Positions 36,068-44,899 are shown, counted from the stretch's first letter. The stretch is DNA of 64,000 nt from an uncultured Psychroserpens sp. (GCA_947488655.1 CANKZZ010000005.1:124001-188000); one strand, 5' to 3'. Notes: a model not told the origin generated them from the letters alone. Numbers and translations: made by a program.

Positions 36068-36085
36068 CGTGTAAATTATATTAAA

Positions 36086-36760
36086 ATGAAAACTTTACTT
36101 TCAAATTTAAAAATTGAAATCAATCAAAATATCTATTTAAAGGATCCAGAATCTTCAGATCTTGGCAAACGTATTATAGAGCATAGCATCAAACTTATTG
36201 ATGATATTGGATTTGATAGTTTTACGTTTAAAAAACTTGGGGTTATAATAGGCTCCAACGAAAGCTCTATTTACAGGTATTTTGATAGTAAGCATAAACT
36301 CCTACTCTATTTAACTTCGTGGTATTGGGGCTGGTTAGAGTATCAGTTAGTATTTTCTACTACCAATATATCTAAAGCTTCAAAAAAGCTAGAAAAGGCA
36401 ATTAGCATATTAACAAGAACCATCGAGTCTGACTCTACCTTCTCTCATATAGATGAAGTTACACTAAGTCGTGTGGTAATTAATGAGTATTCTAAATCGT
36501 ATTTAACTAAAGAAGTAGATGAAGAGAATAAAGAGGGTTATTTCGCTATTTACAAGCGTTTAGTAACACGCTTGCATGATATAATTATAGAAGTTAATGC
36601 GTCCTACAAATTTCCGCATAGTCTTGCAAGTACAGTAATTGATGGTGCTTTACACCAACATTTTTTAAAAGATCATTTTAAATCTTTAACAGATTGTAAT
36701 GACAAAATTCAACCATCTGATTATTTCACACATTTAGTAACTAACGCTTTAAAAAAGTAA
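36086..36760 (+). CDS. TetR-family transcriptional regulator
   Basis: 224 residues from ATG 36086. An in-frame start at 36026 would lie upstream of the predicted promoter and add a non-homologous hydrophobic leader, so I reject it. The N-terminal helix-turn-helix is clear: RIIEHSIKLIDDIGFDSFTF, then GSNESSIYRYFDSKHKLLLYL, the usual SxxxxYRYFxxKxxLL signature. The C-terminal ligand domain is not assignable. It lies 3 nt before the ABC gene of the export operon, so it is probably an autoregulator of that operon. Confidence 0.88.
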   Translation: MKTLLSNLKIEINQNIYLKDPESSDLGKRIIEHSIKLIDDIGFDSFTFKKLGVIIGSNESSIYRYFDSKHKLLLYLTSWYWGWLEYQLVFSTTNISKASKKLEKAISILTRTIESDSTFSHIDEVTLSRVVINEYSKSYLTKEVDEENKEGYFAIYKRLVTRLHDIIIEVNASYKFPHSLASTVIDGALHQHFLKDHFKSLTDCNDKIQPSDYFTHLVTNALKK

Positions 36761-36763
36761 CTA

Positions 36764-38428
36764 ATGACAAAAACTGTATTAACGTCTTGGCAACGCCTCA
36801 TTGGCCTTTTAAAATTAGACAAAAAAGATATTAGACAAGTTTTTTACTATGCTATTTTTGCTGGTATTGTAAATTTATCTCTTCCTTTAGGGATACAAGC
36901 TATAATCAATCTACTTCAAGGTGCTCAAATAAGCAGTTCTTGGATAGTATTGGTCATTTTGGTAACGCTTGGTGTTGCGTTTGTTGGTGTATTACAACTC
37001 ATGCAAATGCGAATAATTGAAAACGTTCAGCAAAAGGTTTTTACACGTTCGTCGTTTGAATTTGCTTATCGTTTTCCGAAGATAAAAATGAGCGAGTTAC
37101 GCAATTATTATCCGCCAGAATTAGCTAATCGTTTTTTTGATACATTAACTGTACAAAAAGGTTTGTCTAAGATATTAATAGATATTCCTGCTGCTCTATT
37201 ACAAATCATTTTTGGGTTAATGCTACTTTCTCTTTATCATCCATTTTTTATTATTTACGGGATGTTGCTTATACTTTTAATTTATGTTGTTTTTAAGTTT
37301 TCGGCACAACGTGGTTTAGATACAAGTTTAGATGAGTCTAAGCAAAAATATAAAGTAGCGCACTGGCTACAAGAGGTAGCACGTTCTATTTTAAGTTTTA
37401 AACTCTCTGGACGAACAAGCTTGGCACTTCAAAAAAATGATGAGTTAGTGTCTAATTATCTAGATGCTCGTGAGAGTCATTTTAGAGTTTTAGTACAGCA
37501 ATTTATTAAGCTTATAGGCTTTAAAATCTTAGTAACCGCAGGTCTTTTGGTCATTGGAGGTTTTTTAGTACTCAATCAAGAAATGAATATTGGTCAATTT
37601 GTAGCTGCAGAGATTATTATTTTATTGGTTATTAACTCTGTAGAAAAATTAATCTTAGGTCTAGAATCATTTTATGATGTGTTAACATCTATTGAGAAAC
37701 TCGGACAAGTTGTTGACAAAGAATTAGAAACTCAAGATGGTGGAGAAATTAGTACTAATAAAACATTTTTAGTAGAATTAGATAGTCTAAGTTATTTGGT
37801 GCCAGATATGATGAAACCAATTATAAGTGATGTATCTTTTACTATAAATCCTAAAGATCGTATTTTGATTCATGGGTCGCATGGCTCAGGAAAATCTACA
37901 TTACTAAAATTAATTGCAGGTATAAATCAACCTACATCTGGTGTATTGTACATAAATGATGTGGCATTGCAAGGGATTAAATTAAATGAGTATAGAGCCA
38001 ATATTGGTCAATCTCTACCAGAAGAATCACCTTTTGAAGGCACAGTTAGAGAGAATTTAACTTTTGGAGATCCTAATATAACTGATGATCATATACATTT
38101 TGTGCTAGAAAAAGTAAAGCTTGTAAATTTTGTAAAATCTCAAGCAAGAGGTTTAAATACGATGCTTTATCCTGAAGGTCAAAGACTATCATCTACAGTC
38201 TCTAAAAAAATTGTTTTAGCTCGAAGTATTCTTAAAAATCCAAAACTATTATTACTAAAAGATCCATTAGAACAATTTGAAGAAAAAGAGGCTCAAAGTA
38301 TTATGGAATATTTGACAGATATTAATAACCCTTGGTCACTTGTAGTAGTGAGTTACAATATGAAATGGAAAACATACTGTAAGAGAATCATCAATTTAGA
38401 AAAAGGTAAAATCGTACTAAATAATTAA
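36764..38428 (+). CDS. ABC exporter (TMD-NBD fusion) with degraded ATPase motifs
   Basis: 554 residues: about six membrane helices (residues 25-290) followed by one nucleotide-binding domain, the layout of type I secretion or peptide exporters without a peptidase domain. Walker A is intact (GSHGSGKST, 371-379, Lys377). The signature LSGGQ is replaced by LSSTVS (475-480). The Walker B region reads LLLLKDPLE (495-503), with Lys where Asp is expected and Asp where the catalytic Glu is expected. The H-loop position reads VVSYNMKW with no His. ATP may bind, but hydrolysis in a canonical way looks unlikely. The gene sits between tetR and the HlyD-type adaptor, both within 6 nt. Confidence 0.88.
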   Translation: MTKTVLTSWQRLIGLLKLDKKDIRQVFYYAIFAGIVNLSLPLGIQAIINLLQGAQISSSWIVLVILVTLGVAFVGVLQLMQMRIIENVQQKVFTRSSFEFAYRFPKIKMSELRNYYPPELANRFFDTLTVQKGLSKILIDIPAALLQIIFGLMLLSLYHPFFIIYGMLLILLIYVVFKFSAQRGLDTSLDESKQKYKVAHWLQEVARSILSFKLSGRTSLALQKNDELVSNYLDARESHFRVLVQQFIKLIGFKILVTAGLLVIGGFLVLNQEMNIGQFVAAEIIILLVINSVEKLILGLESFYDVLTSIEKLGQVVDKELETQDGGEISTNKTFLVELDSLSYLVPDMMKPIISDVSFTINPKDRILIHGSHGSGKSTLLKLIAGINQPTSGVLYINDVALQGIKLNEYRANIGQSLPEESPFEGTVRENLTFGDPNITDDHIHFVLEKVKLVNFVKSQARGLNTMLYPEGQRLSSTVSKKIVLARSILKNPKLLLLKDPLEQFEEKEAQSIMEYLTDINNPWSLVVVSYNMKWKTYCKRIINLEKGKIVLNN

Positions 38429-38433
38429 TAAAC

Positions 38434-39786
38434 ATGCTTAATATTTCTAACAATAAATTGAATAAAAAAGTTGATTTATCTAGTTATAAATCGGTACAAA
38501 AGGTGTTTCATAAAAGACATTTTAAACATTTTAATCGCTTTCTATTAGTATTTGCTATTGTGGTTTTCATAGTTATGTTTTTACCATGGACTCAAAACAT
38601 TAATAGTCGTGGTAGTGTGACTACATTAACACCAGATCAAAGACCACAAACTATTCAATCTCCAATTCCTGGACGAATAGAAAAATGGTACGTTAGAGAA
38701 GGTGATTTTGTAAAAAAGGGTGATACAATTTTATTTATTTCTGAAATAAAAAATGAATATTTTGATCCTAACCTAGTTAACCGAACAGGTGAGCAAATAA
38801 AGGCAAAAGAAGCCTCTGTAGTATCATATGGCTCTAAAGTTAATGCACTTAACAATCAAATCGGAGCGTTAAGTCGAGAACGTGAGTTAAAACTAGAACA
38901 AGCGCAAAACAAATTACTACAATCTAAATTAAAAGTAAAGAGTGATAGTATTGATTTAGAAGCTGTTAAAATTAATCTAGGTATTGCCGAACGACAAGTT
39001 GGTGCTACAGAAAAATTATATGAAGAAGGTCTTAAATCTTTAACCCAATTAGAAGAAAAACGCTCTAAATATCAAGAATCACAGTCTAAATTAATCTCTC
39101 AGGAAAACAAATTTTTAGCTTCAAAAAATGAAGTTATTAATGCTATGGTAGAAATAAATCGTGTGAGAGCAGAATATGCAGACAAAATTTCAAAAGCTCA
39201 AAGCGACAAGTTTACAGCAGAGTCAAATGGCTATGATGCAGAAGCTCAAGTAACAAAACTAGAAAGTGATTTTACCAATTACGAAATGCGTAATGCCATG
39301 TATTATATAAAAGCACCTCAAAATGGCTATATAAATAAAGCCATCGTTGGTGGTATTGGTGAGACATTTAAAGAGGGTCAACAATTAGTTGGTATCATGC
39401 CAGCTAATTATGATCTGGCTGTAGAAACCTATGTAAACCCTTTAGATTTACCACTTATTCATCTTAACGAAAAAGTACGTGTACAATTTGATGGTTGGCC
39501 AGCTATAGTATTTAGTGGTTGGCCAAATGTGTCTTATGGTACTTATGGAGCAAAAGTAGTTGCCATAGAAAATTTTATTAGCCCTAACGGAAAGTTTAGA
39601 ATCCTGTTAGCTCCAGATGAAACAGATTACGAATGGCCAGAAGCTATTAGAGTTGGCTCTGGAGCCAAAACAATTGCACTTTTAGAAGATGTTCCTATTT
39701 GGTTTGAATTGTGGAGAAATTTAAATGGGTTTCCTCCTAATTACTATCAGCCAATTGGAGCCACTAATACCAAAAATGACAAATAG
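38434..39786 (+). CDS. HlyD-family membrane fusion protein
   Basis: 450 residues. There is one N-terminal membrane helix (about 32-50), then a biotinyl/lipoyl-like hairpin half (QSPIPGRIEKWYVREGDFVK, about 73-92). A long coiled coil with EREL and KLEQAQNK repeats (about 120-270) follows, then the second lipoyl half (YIKAPQNGYINKAIVGGIG) and a beta-barrel domain. This is the periplasmic adaptor joining the inner-membrane ABC protein to the TolC-like channel encoded 3 nt downstream. At 450 residues it is in the HlyD range rather than the shorter RND-adaptor range. Confidence 0.92.
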   Translation: MLNISNNKLNKKVDLSSYKSVQKVFHKRHFKHFNRFLLVFAIVVFIVMFLPWTQNINSRGSVTTLTPDQRPQTIQSPIPGRIEKWYVREGDFVKKGDTILFISEIKNEYFDPNLVNRTGEQIKAKEASVVSYGSKVNALNNQIGALSRERELKLEQAQNKLLQSKLKVKSDSIDLEAVKINLGIAERQVGATEKLYEEGLKSLTQLEEKRSKYQESQSKLISQENKFLASKNEVINAMVEINRVRAEYADKISKAQSDKFTAESNGYDAEAQVTKLESDFTNYEMRNAMYYIKAPQNGYINKAIVGGIGETFKEGQQLVGIMPANYDLAVETYVNPLDLPLIHLNEKVRVQFDGWPAIVFSGWPNVSYGTYGAKVVAIENFISPNGKFRILLAPDETDYEWPEAIRVGSGAKTIALLEDVPIWFELWRNLNGFPPNYYQPIGATNTKNDK

Positions 39787-39788
39787 AA

Positions 39789-41192
39789 ATGAGAACGTTT
39801 TTAATACTATTATTTATAAGTATTGCACCTTTAACCTTTGCGCAAACTCAAGATACCATAATATTAAGTTTTAGTGAGTACTTAGGCTATGTTAAAAAAT
39901 ACCATCCTATAGCCAAGCAAGCCAATTTAACTATTAAAATAGGTCAGGCTAATTTAATGAAAGCTCGTGGTGCGTTTGATCCAAAAATTGAAGTAGATAA
40001 TAACCGTAAAGTATTTAAAAACTTAGAATACTACGACCAGCTTAATGCTACTTTTAAAATCCCAACTTGGTATGGTATAGAACTCAAAGGAAATTTTGAG
40101 CAAAATGAAGGTGTATTTTTAAACCCACAAGCAACTGTTCCTGATGATGGTTTATATAGTGCAGGAATTTCTGCATCCTTAGGTCAAGGCCTCTTTATTA
40201 ATAAGCGTATGGCAGATTTAAAAAAGGCAAAATATTTTATAGAGCAAACCGCTGCAGATAGAGAAATACTTATAAATCAAATATTATACGATGCTTCTCT
40301 TGCCTATTTTAATTGGTTACAAGCTCATAACGAAATTCTCATTTATAGCCAGTTTTTAGAAAATTCTAAAATAAGGTTTGATGGTGTAAAACGTAGTGTA
40401 GAAAATGGAGACAAGGCTGCTATCGATTCTATCGAAGCAGGTATTGTTGTTAAAAACAGAGCACTTGGATTAGAGCAATCTAATGTAAAGTTGATGAAAG
40501 CTTCGTTAGAATTATCTACATTTTTATGGTTAGACAACAATATTCCGGTAGAAATACAACCTAATGTAATACCAGACTCATTAATTGAAGAAACGGTTGA
40601 TAATGTACTAGAAATTGCTGGAATACCACTTACAGATTTTGTACTAGAAACGCATCCAAAACTTAGGTCTTTAAACTACAAATTCAAAGGATTAGAAGTA
40701 GATAAGCAACTCAAAGCAAATAAGTTATTACCAAAAATAGATGTGCAGTACAATTTTTTAACACAGGATCCAGATCTCGCAAGATCATTTAATACAAATC
40801 AATTTAAGGGTGGATTTAGTATTTCTTTTCCTCTTTTTCTTCGGAAAGAACGCGGTGATTTAAAACTTGCTAAATATAAACTTCAAGATACTCAATTTGA
40901 TATAAGCAACGCAAAAATAACTATTCAGAATAAAGTATTATCGCTTTATAGAGAGTTAGAATCATTTAAAACTCAAAACGAGTTAATTACCAAAATTGTG
41001 AAAGATTATACGACAATGCTCAATGCAGAAGAGCGCAAATTCAGTTTTGGCGAAAGCTCATTATTTTTAATAAATTCTCGTGAAAAAAGCCTCATAGACT
41101 CACAATTAAAAGCCATTGAAGTTCAAAATAAATTTTTAAAAGCTAAGGCTAAATTATTTAATAGCTTATCTAGAGATTTAGAAAACCTTTAA
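39789..41192 (+). CDS. TolC-family outer-membrane efflux protein
   Basis: 467 residues with a signal peptide (MRTFLILLFISIAPLTFAQ). Two outer-membrane-efflux repeats are visible. The first starts at YLGYVKKYHPIAKQANL and the second at VLETHPKLRSLNYKFKGLE (about residue 289). Each has the long amphipathic helices of TolC and a short beta segment such as GFSISFPLFLRKERGDLKLA. It provides the outer-membrane duct for the ABC/HlyD pair. The stop codon overlaps the stop of the convergent minus-strand gene (41189-41192). Confidence 0.92.
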   Translation: MRTFLILLFISIAPLTFAQTQDTIILSFSEYLGYVKKYHPIAKQANLTIKIGQANLMKARGAFDPKIEVDNNRKVFKNLEYYDQLNATFKIPTWYGIELKGNFEQNEGVFLNPQATVPDDGLYSAGISASLGQGLFINKRMADLKKAKYFIEQTAADREILINQILYDASLAYFNWLQAHNEILIYSQFLENSKIRFDGVKRSVENGDKAAIDSIEAGIVVKNRALGLEQSNVKLMKASLELSTFLWLDNNIPVEIQPNVIPDSLIEETVDNVLEIAGIPLTDFVLETHPKLRSLNYKFKGLEVDKQLKANKLLPKIDVQYNFLTQDPDLARSFNTNQFKGGFSISFPLFLRKERGDLKLAKYKLQDTQFDISNAKITIQNKVLSLYRELESFKTQNELITKIVKDYTTMLNAEERKFSFGESSLFLINSREKSLIDSQLKAIEVQNKFLKAKAKLFNSLSRDLENL

Positions 41193-41905
41193 TTTTGATT
41201 AGGATTTTTCTCTGTTATAGGATTAGCATCCTTAATAACCATTATTGTAGCCTTAACACCTGTGAGAAGATTCCATTTTTTGGAAGACACAAGGTTACCA
41301 TTATCATCATACACAATAAACTCTGCAGTATTTGGGCCAGAATCTCCTTGATTTAAAGCCAAAAATTCAATTTTATTACTTCCAGGAATTAAAGTTACAT
41401 TAAAACCTTTGTAGCCTCCAGTTAATAAAAGTCTAGGTACAATAATATCGTCATTAACCCTAACTTGTACCAAGTCACCATCTGGATACTCATGGTCTCT
41501 ACAAACGATTCTAACAAAGGCTCCATTATTTTTAATTTCTCCTAAAAATACATCTGCCATGGTTTCAATTTTGAGACCTTGCTCTACAGCAACTTTATTA
41601 AATCGTTGCTCAAACATCTCACCAGGATTTCTCAACCCATTATCATCTATCATTGAGAATTCTTTTTGCGGTTTGGCTATAGAAACTTTCTTTTCTTTAG
41701 GGATAGTAATACCTGCAATATTCTTTTTTGTTTTGGTAATCCCAATTTTAGAATTGGGTTTTATGTCTAATTTTACTTGAGTTGTATCCTTTTTCTCGGT
41801 TTCTTTTGCTGGTATTTTTATTGATTTTTTCTCATTAGTATCTGGTTGCGCATACACTTGTATAGCAAATATTGAAAAAAGCAGTAAGATGATTTTATGT
41901 TTCAT
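41189..41905 (-). CDS. Exported protein of unknown function
   Basis: 238 residues from the Met at 41905 (MKHKIILLLFSIFAIQVYAQ, a clear signal peptide). The Met just before it would serve equally, and an upstream in-frame start gives a poorer N terminus. A Lys/Thr/Pro-rich low-complexity linker (about 20-75) leads to a conserved-looking domain with DNGLRNPGEMFEQRFN, ADVFLGEIKNNGAFVRIVCRD and an Ig-like series of strands (GYKGFNVTLIPGSNKIEFLA). It looks like a periplasmic or cell-surface beta-sandwich protein. Function is not known to me. Confidence 0.75.
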   Translation of the reverse strand: MKHKIILLLFSIFAIQVYAQPDTNEKKSIKIPAKETEKKDTTQVKLDIKPNSKIGITKTKKNIAGITIPKEKKVSIAKPQKEFSMIDDNGLRNPGEMFEQRFNKVAVEQGLKIETMADVFLGEIKNNGAFVRIVCRDHEYPDGDLVQVRVNDDIIVPRLLLTGGYKGFNVTLIPGSNKIEFLALNQGDSGPNTAEFIVYDDNGNLVSSKKWNLLTGVKATIMVIKDANPITEKNPNQN

Positions 41906-42001
41906 CATTAGAATGTTTGATACGGTATATTCAAAAACTATACCTAATACCATATAATCTCAAAAGTAACGTGTTAAAATCTTAATTATTTAAAAAATAC
42001 G

Positions 42002-43516
42002 TTAAAATTTTCCGTTGAAACTCAAACGAAGTTTACGTGTATACTCCTCTAAGAGCCACTCTTTATAATTTTTTGTGCTATTCATTATACAATAACAATA
42101 TTGTTTAATGCGGTAACAAATATCATCATGCAACAGTTTAGATAACTCTCTAGCTTCAAAAACATCTGTACTATTAGCGATAACTAATTGAGAGTGTTGA
42201 GCTATGCTATTTTCTATAGCTTGCATTGATTTATGACCTTCTCGTGTCACTTTTTTATATTCTTTTTTAATATCAAAATCATCATTAGGATTTTTCTTAA
42301 AACGCTTTTTTAGGGAGTCTGGCATTGCATAGACAAATTCTCTTTCTATATCTTCATCATTGCGCAAATTTTCTAAATAAAAATCTGGATTTTTAAAAAT
42401 ATGTTGCCAATCTACAGGTTGACTCCAAGGACCAAATCTTATAGCATTATTTCCTAAGTCTATAACTTTAAATGTAGTTTTATCTCCTTTAATTCTCGAT
42501 CCTCTCCCTATCATTTGGAAATATAAGGTCAATGATCGGGTCGCACGATTTAGAATTATAGCCTCTACTGTTGGCTCATCAAAACCCGTAGTTAAAATAC
42601 TTACTGAAGTTAAAATTCCGTTTGGCGTATTTTTAAACCATTTTAGTATTTCTTTTCGCTCTTGTTTACTACAGGTGTTATCTAAATGACGTACATCATA
42701 ACCTGCACGCTTAAAAGTATAGTATACTTCTTTTGAGGTATTTATACCGTTGTTAAATATAAGTGTCTTTTTTCCTTTAGAAAGCTCTTCATAGGCAAAT
42801 AATAGTTTGCCTTGCATAGCAGAGTTAGTGTATAAAGCTTCAGATGATTTTACAGTGTAATCTCCGTTTATACCAATTTTTAATGTATTTAACTCCACGT
42901 CGTAGTTATATATTTCCGCAGAGGCTAAAAAGCCATTTTTTATTAATGTAGAAATATTATCTCCAACAATTAACTCTTTGTAATTGTCTTTCATAGGTAA
43001 TTTAATATTACTACTTAAAGGTGTTGCTGTAACGCCTAAAATGAAGCAATTTTCAAAAAAACCAAACAATTTTCTAAATGAATTATAATGGGCTTCATCT
43101 ATAATTACTAACCCAATATCTTCTAAATTAAGTTTACCATCATTGAGTCTATTATTTAAAGTCTCTACCATGGCCACAAAACATTCGTATTGATCTTGGT
43201 CTGGCAACTCTTTAACTTTACTATTAATAATTTTATTATTAACACCAAAATTGTGCAACACTTTTGAGGTTTGTTTACACAACTCAATACGATGCGTTAA
43301 GATGACTACTTTCTTTTTATGCTTTTTAATGTATTGTCTAACGATTTCAGAAAATATAACAGTTTTACCACCACCTGTTGGTAATTGATATAACAAATTA
43401 TAATTATTAGGCGCTGCATCAAAGACTTCAAAAATGCGCTTTAAATCGGCAATTTGATAGTCATATAGTCGTTTTTTAGACTCTTTATTTAATGTTAAAT
43501 CGAGGGTTTGAGACAT
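42002..43516 (-). CDS. Superfamily 2 DEAD/DEAH-box helicase
   Basis: 504 residues from ATG 43516; a GTG 33 nt upstream is in frame but less likely. Helicase motifs in order: Q-like RLYDYQIADL, Walker A LPTGGGKT with Lys51, motif Ia LTHRIEL, motif II DEAH (IIDEAHYN), motif III VTATP, and motif VI QMIGRGSR. The layout is that of the ResIII/type III restriction-like helicases (RecQ-unrelated, UvrB-like core) with a helical C-terminal tail. No restriction or modification subunit lies nearby, so a stand-alone role in DNA or RNA unwinding is most likely. Confidence 0.9.
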   Translation of the reverse strand: MSQTLDLTLNKESKKRLYDYQIADLKRIFEVFDAAPNNYNLLYQLPTGGGKTVIFSEIVRQYIKKHKKKVVILTHRIELCKQTSKVLHNFGVNNKIINSKVKELPDQDQYECFVAMVETLNNRLNDGKLNLEDIGLVIIDEAHYNSFRKLFGFFENCFILGVTATPLSSNIKLPMKDNYKELIVGDNISTLIKNGFLASAEIYNYDVELNTLKIGINGDYTVKSSEALYTNSAMQGKLLFAYEELSKGKKTLIFNNGINTSKEVYYTFKRAGYDVRHLDNTCSKQERKEILKWFKNTPNGILTSVSILTTGFDEPTVEAIILNRATRSLTLYFQMIGRGSRIKGDKTTFKVIDLGNNAIRFGPWSQPVDWQHIFKNPDFYLENLRNDEDIEREFVYAMPDSLKKRFKKNPNDDFDIKKEYKKVTREGHKSMQAIENSIAQHSQLVIANSTDVFEARELSKLLHDDICYRIKQYCYCIMNSTKNYKEWLLEEYTRKLRLSFNGKF

Positions 43517-43641
43517 ACAGTTAATAGCTTCTGAAAAAAAAATTCTCACAAAATTAACTCATTATAAGGTTATTTGGGCATAATGTTCACAACATTTGAA
43601 AAGTTCTACCCCTCTTTTTATGTTAAAATATGTTAAATAAC

Positions 43642-43660
43642 TACTATGTAATACAAAGTA
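43642..43660. promoter_or_regulatory. Imperfect dyad upstream of the micro-ORF array (candidate operator)
   Basis: TACTATGT (43642-43649) AAT ACAAAGTA (43653-43660): arms of 8 bp with one mismatch. It lies 64 nt before the first micro-ORF, where an operator or promoter would be expected. The ATGT...ACA core recalls PadR-type sites, but no PadR gene is in the window. Confidence 0.35.
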
Positions 43661-43723
43661 CTGTAACAAATCTTAATGACCCTCGTCTTTATAGTATAAC
43701 ATCAATCATTAAAATCAATTATT

Positions 43724-43810
43724 ATGAGAACTTTAAACACCAATCAACTATCAAGTACAGTAAGTGAATCTAAGATTTATACCTGGAACAAAAAGAGACG
43801 ATATAGATAA
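43724..43810 (+). CDS. Micropeptide 1 (28 aa), basic C terminus
   Basis: ATG 43724 to TAA 43808-43810. The peptide starts MRTLNTNQ and ends TYNWKK-like: more exactly, YTWNKKRRYR at residues 19-28. It matches the next ORF at 19 of 28 positions with no gap, and most other changes are conservative. Five shared residues use different synonymous codons, which points to selection on the peptide. It has no signal sequence or membrane helix; the C terminus is strongly basic and aromatic. Function is unknown; leader peptide, regulatory peptide or small RNA-binding protein are all possible. Confidence 0.55.
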   Translation: MRTLNTNQLSSTVSESKIYTWNKKRRYR

Positions 43811-43859
43811 TTAATCTAGCGTCAAAAAATTATCATCAATCAATTAAAATCAAAATATC

Positions 43860-43946
43860 ATGAGAACATTAAACAGCAATCAAATTACAAGTACCAATAC
43901 CGAAACAAGAATTTTTACTTGGAATCAAAAAAGACGATATAGATAA
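43860..43946 (+). CDS. Micropeptide 2 (28 aa), paralogue of micropeptide 1
   Basis: ATG 43860 to TAA 43944-43946. It starts MRTLNSNQ and ends FTWNQKRRYR. Length is identical to the first micropeptide and the last five residues KRRYR are invariant. Differences are mainly T/S, L/I, K/R and Y/F. It begins 49 nt after the first stop, after its own copy of the leader repeat. The tandem arrangement indicates duplication within one transcription unit. Confidence 0.55.
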   Translation: MRTLNSNQITSTNTETRIFTWNQKRRYR

Positions 43947-43983
43947 TATATATCCATTCATCAATCAAAAAAATCAATCTACC

Positions 43984-44052
43984 ATGAAGGCATTAACTAG
44001 AATTATAAATACAACACATACAACAAACGATGACTTAGAAACGTTACGTTAG
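43984..44052 (+). CDS. Micropeptide 3 (22 aa), possible diverged relative
   Basis: ATG 43984 to TAG 44050-44052. It encodes MKALTRIINTTHTTNDDLETLR. The start resembles the other two (M-basic-small-Leu) and it has the same leader repeat upstream, but the TWN..KRRYR tail is missing. Its status as a real gene rests mainly on its position and leader. Confidence 0.35.
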   Translation: MKALTRIINTTHTTNDDLETLR

Positions 44053-44120
44053 TGTTATAATTAAAATATTCATCAATCAACAATAGGTATTGAAATCTAT
44101 TTCAATATAAAATCAAAAAA

Positions 44121-44152
44121 GACCAGCAAACAATATGTTCGCTGGTCTTTTT
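44121..44152 (+). terminator. Strong intrinsic terminator of the micro-ORF unit
   Basis: GACCAGCAAAC (44121-44131), loop AATAT, GTTCGCTGGTC (44137-44147), then TTTTT: an 11-bp stem with one mismatch. It is also preceded by A6, so it may work on both strands. Confidence 0.88.
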
Positions 44153-44250
44153 GCTTTAACAAAATATTATGGTATCGTTTTTGTGACTTGATTAGAATTA
44201 TTAATCATCTTTTTTACTGAAAAGTATTTGGGATTTAAACACTCACTATT

Positions 44251-44817
44251 ATGAAAAGTTCAAGACGAGATTACCCAGAAGTTAATGCAGGATCTATGGC
44301 AGATATTGCATTTTTATTGCTTATTTTTTTCTTAGTAACCGCAGTTATACCCAAAGACAAAGGAATAAATAGAATATTGCCACCTCCTTGTCCTCCAAAT
44401 ACAATTTGTAATGATATTCCTGTTCACCAGCGAAATATTCTAGAAATAAAAGTCAATGCCAGCAACGAATTACTGTTAGAAAATGAACTTATTTCTATTG
44501 ACGAACTTAAAGACATCACTAAAGAATTCTTGACAAATAATGGTGATGGCTCATGTAATTATTGTGTAGGTTTAGCTAATAAAGAATCATCAGACAATCC
44601 AAAAAAAGCAGTTGTATCATTAGCTAACGACTATGAAACATCTTATAATTTTTACATTAGAGTACAAGATGAAATTACAAAAGCCTATTATGAATTAAGA
44701 AGCGACTACGCACTTGATGTTTTTAAGAAAACTTCTAATGAATTAACTCAAGAAGAACTTCAGGAGGTAAAAAAGGCCTACCCTTTTATTTTGTCTGAAG
44801 CTGAAATTAAAAATTAG
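44251..44817 (+). CDS. ExbD/TolR-family biopolymer transport protein
   Basis: 188 residues with one N-terminal membrane helix (about 16-33, MADIAFLLLIFFLVTAV) containing the conserved Asp18. This Asp is the proton-carrying residue of ExbD/TolR proteins. The periplasmic part has a Cys/Pro-rich segment (LPPPCPPNTICND) and an ExbD-like fold in which VVSLANDYETSYNFYIRVQD corresponds to the dimer domain. It should work with ExbB (TolQ-like) and TonB to energise outer-membrane receptors. No exbB or tonB is beside it, so it is an orphan here. ExbD in Bacteroidota is often present in several copies. Confidence 0.85.
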   Translation: MKSSRRDYPEVNAGSMADIAFLLLIFFLVTAVIPKDKGINRILPPPCPPNTICNDIPVHQRNILEIKVNASNELLLENELISIDELKDITKEFLTNNGDGSCNYCVGLANKESSDNPKKAVVSLANDYETSYNFYIRVQDEITKAYYELRSDYALDVFKKTSNELTQEELQEVKKAYPFILSEAEIKN

Positions 44818-44818
44818 T

Positions 44819-44835
44819 TAGTAATGTCATTACTA
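44819..44835. repeat. Perfect 8-bp inverted repeat after exbD
   Basis: TAGTAATG T CATTACTA directly follows the ExbD stop. A 1-nt centre and no T-run argue against a terminator. It may be a protein-binding dyad or chance. Confidence 0.3.
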
Positions 44836-44899
44836 CAAAAGCAGAAATCTATTTCAAAAATAAAAAGTGGAATATTGACTGCGTAGCCATGTCAACTAG

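Larger units (their letters stand above)
43701..44082 (+). repeat. Four copies of an ATCAATCA leader repeat
   Basis: Each micro-ORF is preceded by a stretch of the form ATCAATCA followed by A-rich sequence with a second ATCAA: 43701-43723, 43835-43859 and 43956-43983. A fourth copy, CATCAATCAACAA, at about 44071-44082 has no ATG after it. They may act as translation-initiation leaders, since flavobacterial ribosome binding is often A-rich and lacks a strong Shine-Dalgarno. Confidence 0.6.
43550..44250 (+). other. Gene-poor region carrying a micro-ORF array
   Basis: 701 nt without a long ORF between the helicase and ExbD genes. It contains a dyad (43642-43660), three tiny ORFs each preceded by a copy of the same leader repeat, a fourth leader copy with no ORF, a short dyad ATTGAAAT/ATTTCAAT (44089-44106) and a strong terminator (44121-44152). 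Separate entries describe these. The last 100 nt should hold the exbD promoter, but I see no good match. Confidence 0.6.

Noticed and set aside
36026-36085. Upstream in-frame extension of the TetR-family regulator
   Set aside because: The extension would be translated from upstream of the TATCTTTG promoter box and encodes a hydrophobic leader foreign to TetR proteins. The ATG at 36086 is preferred.
43517-43549. GTG start extending the helicase by 11 residues
   Set aside because: The extension lacks helicase character, and ATG at 43516 gives a normal N terminus.
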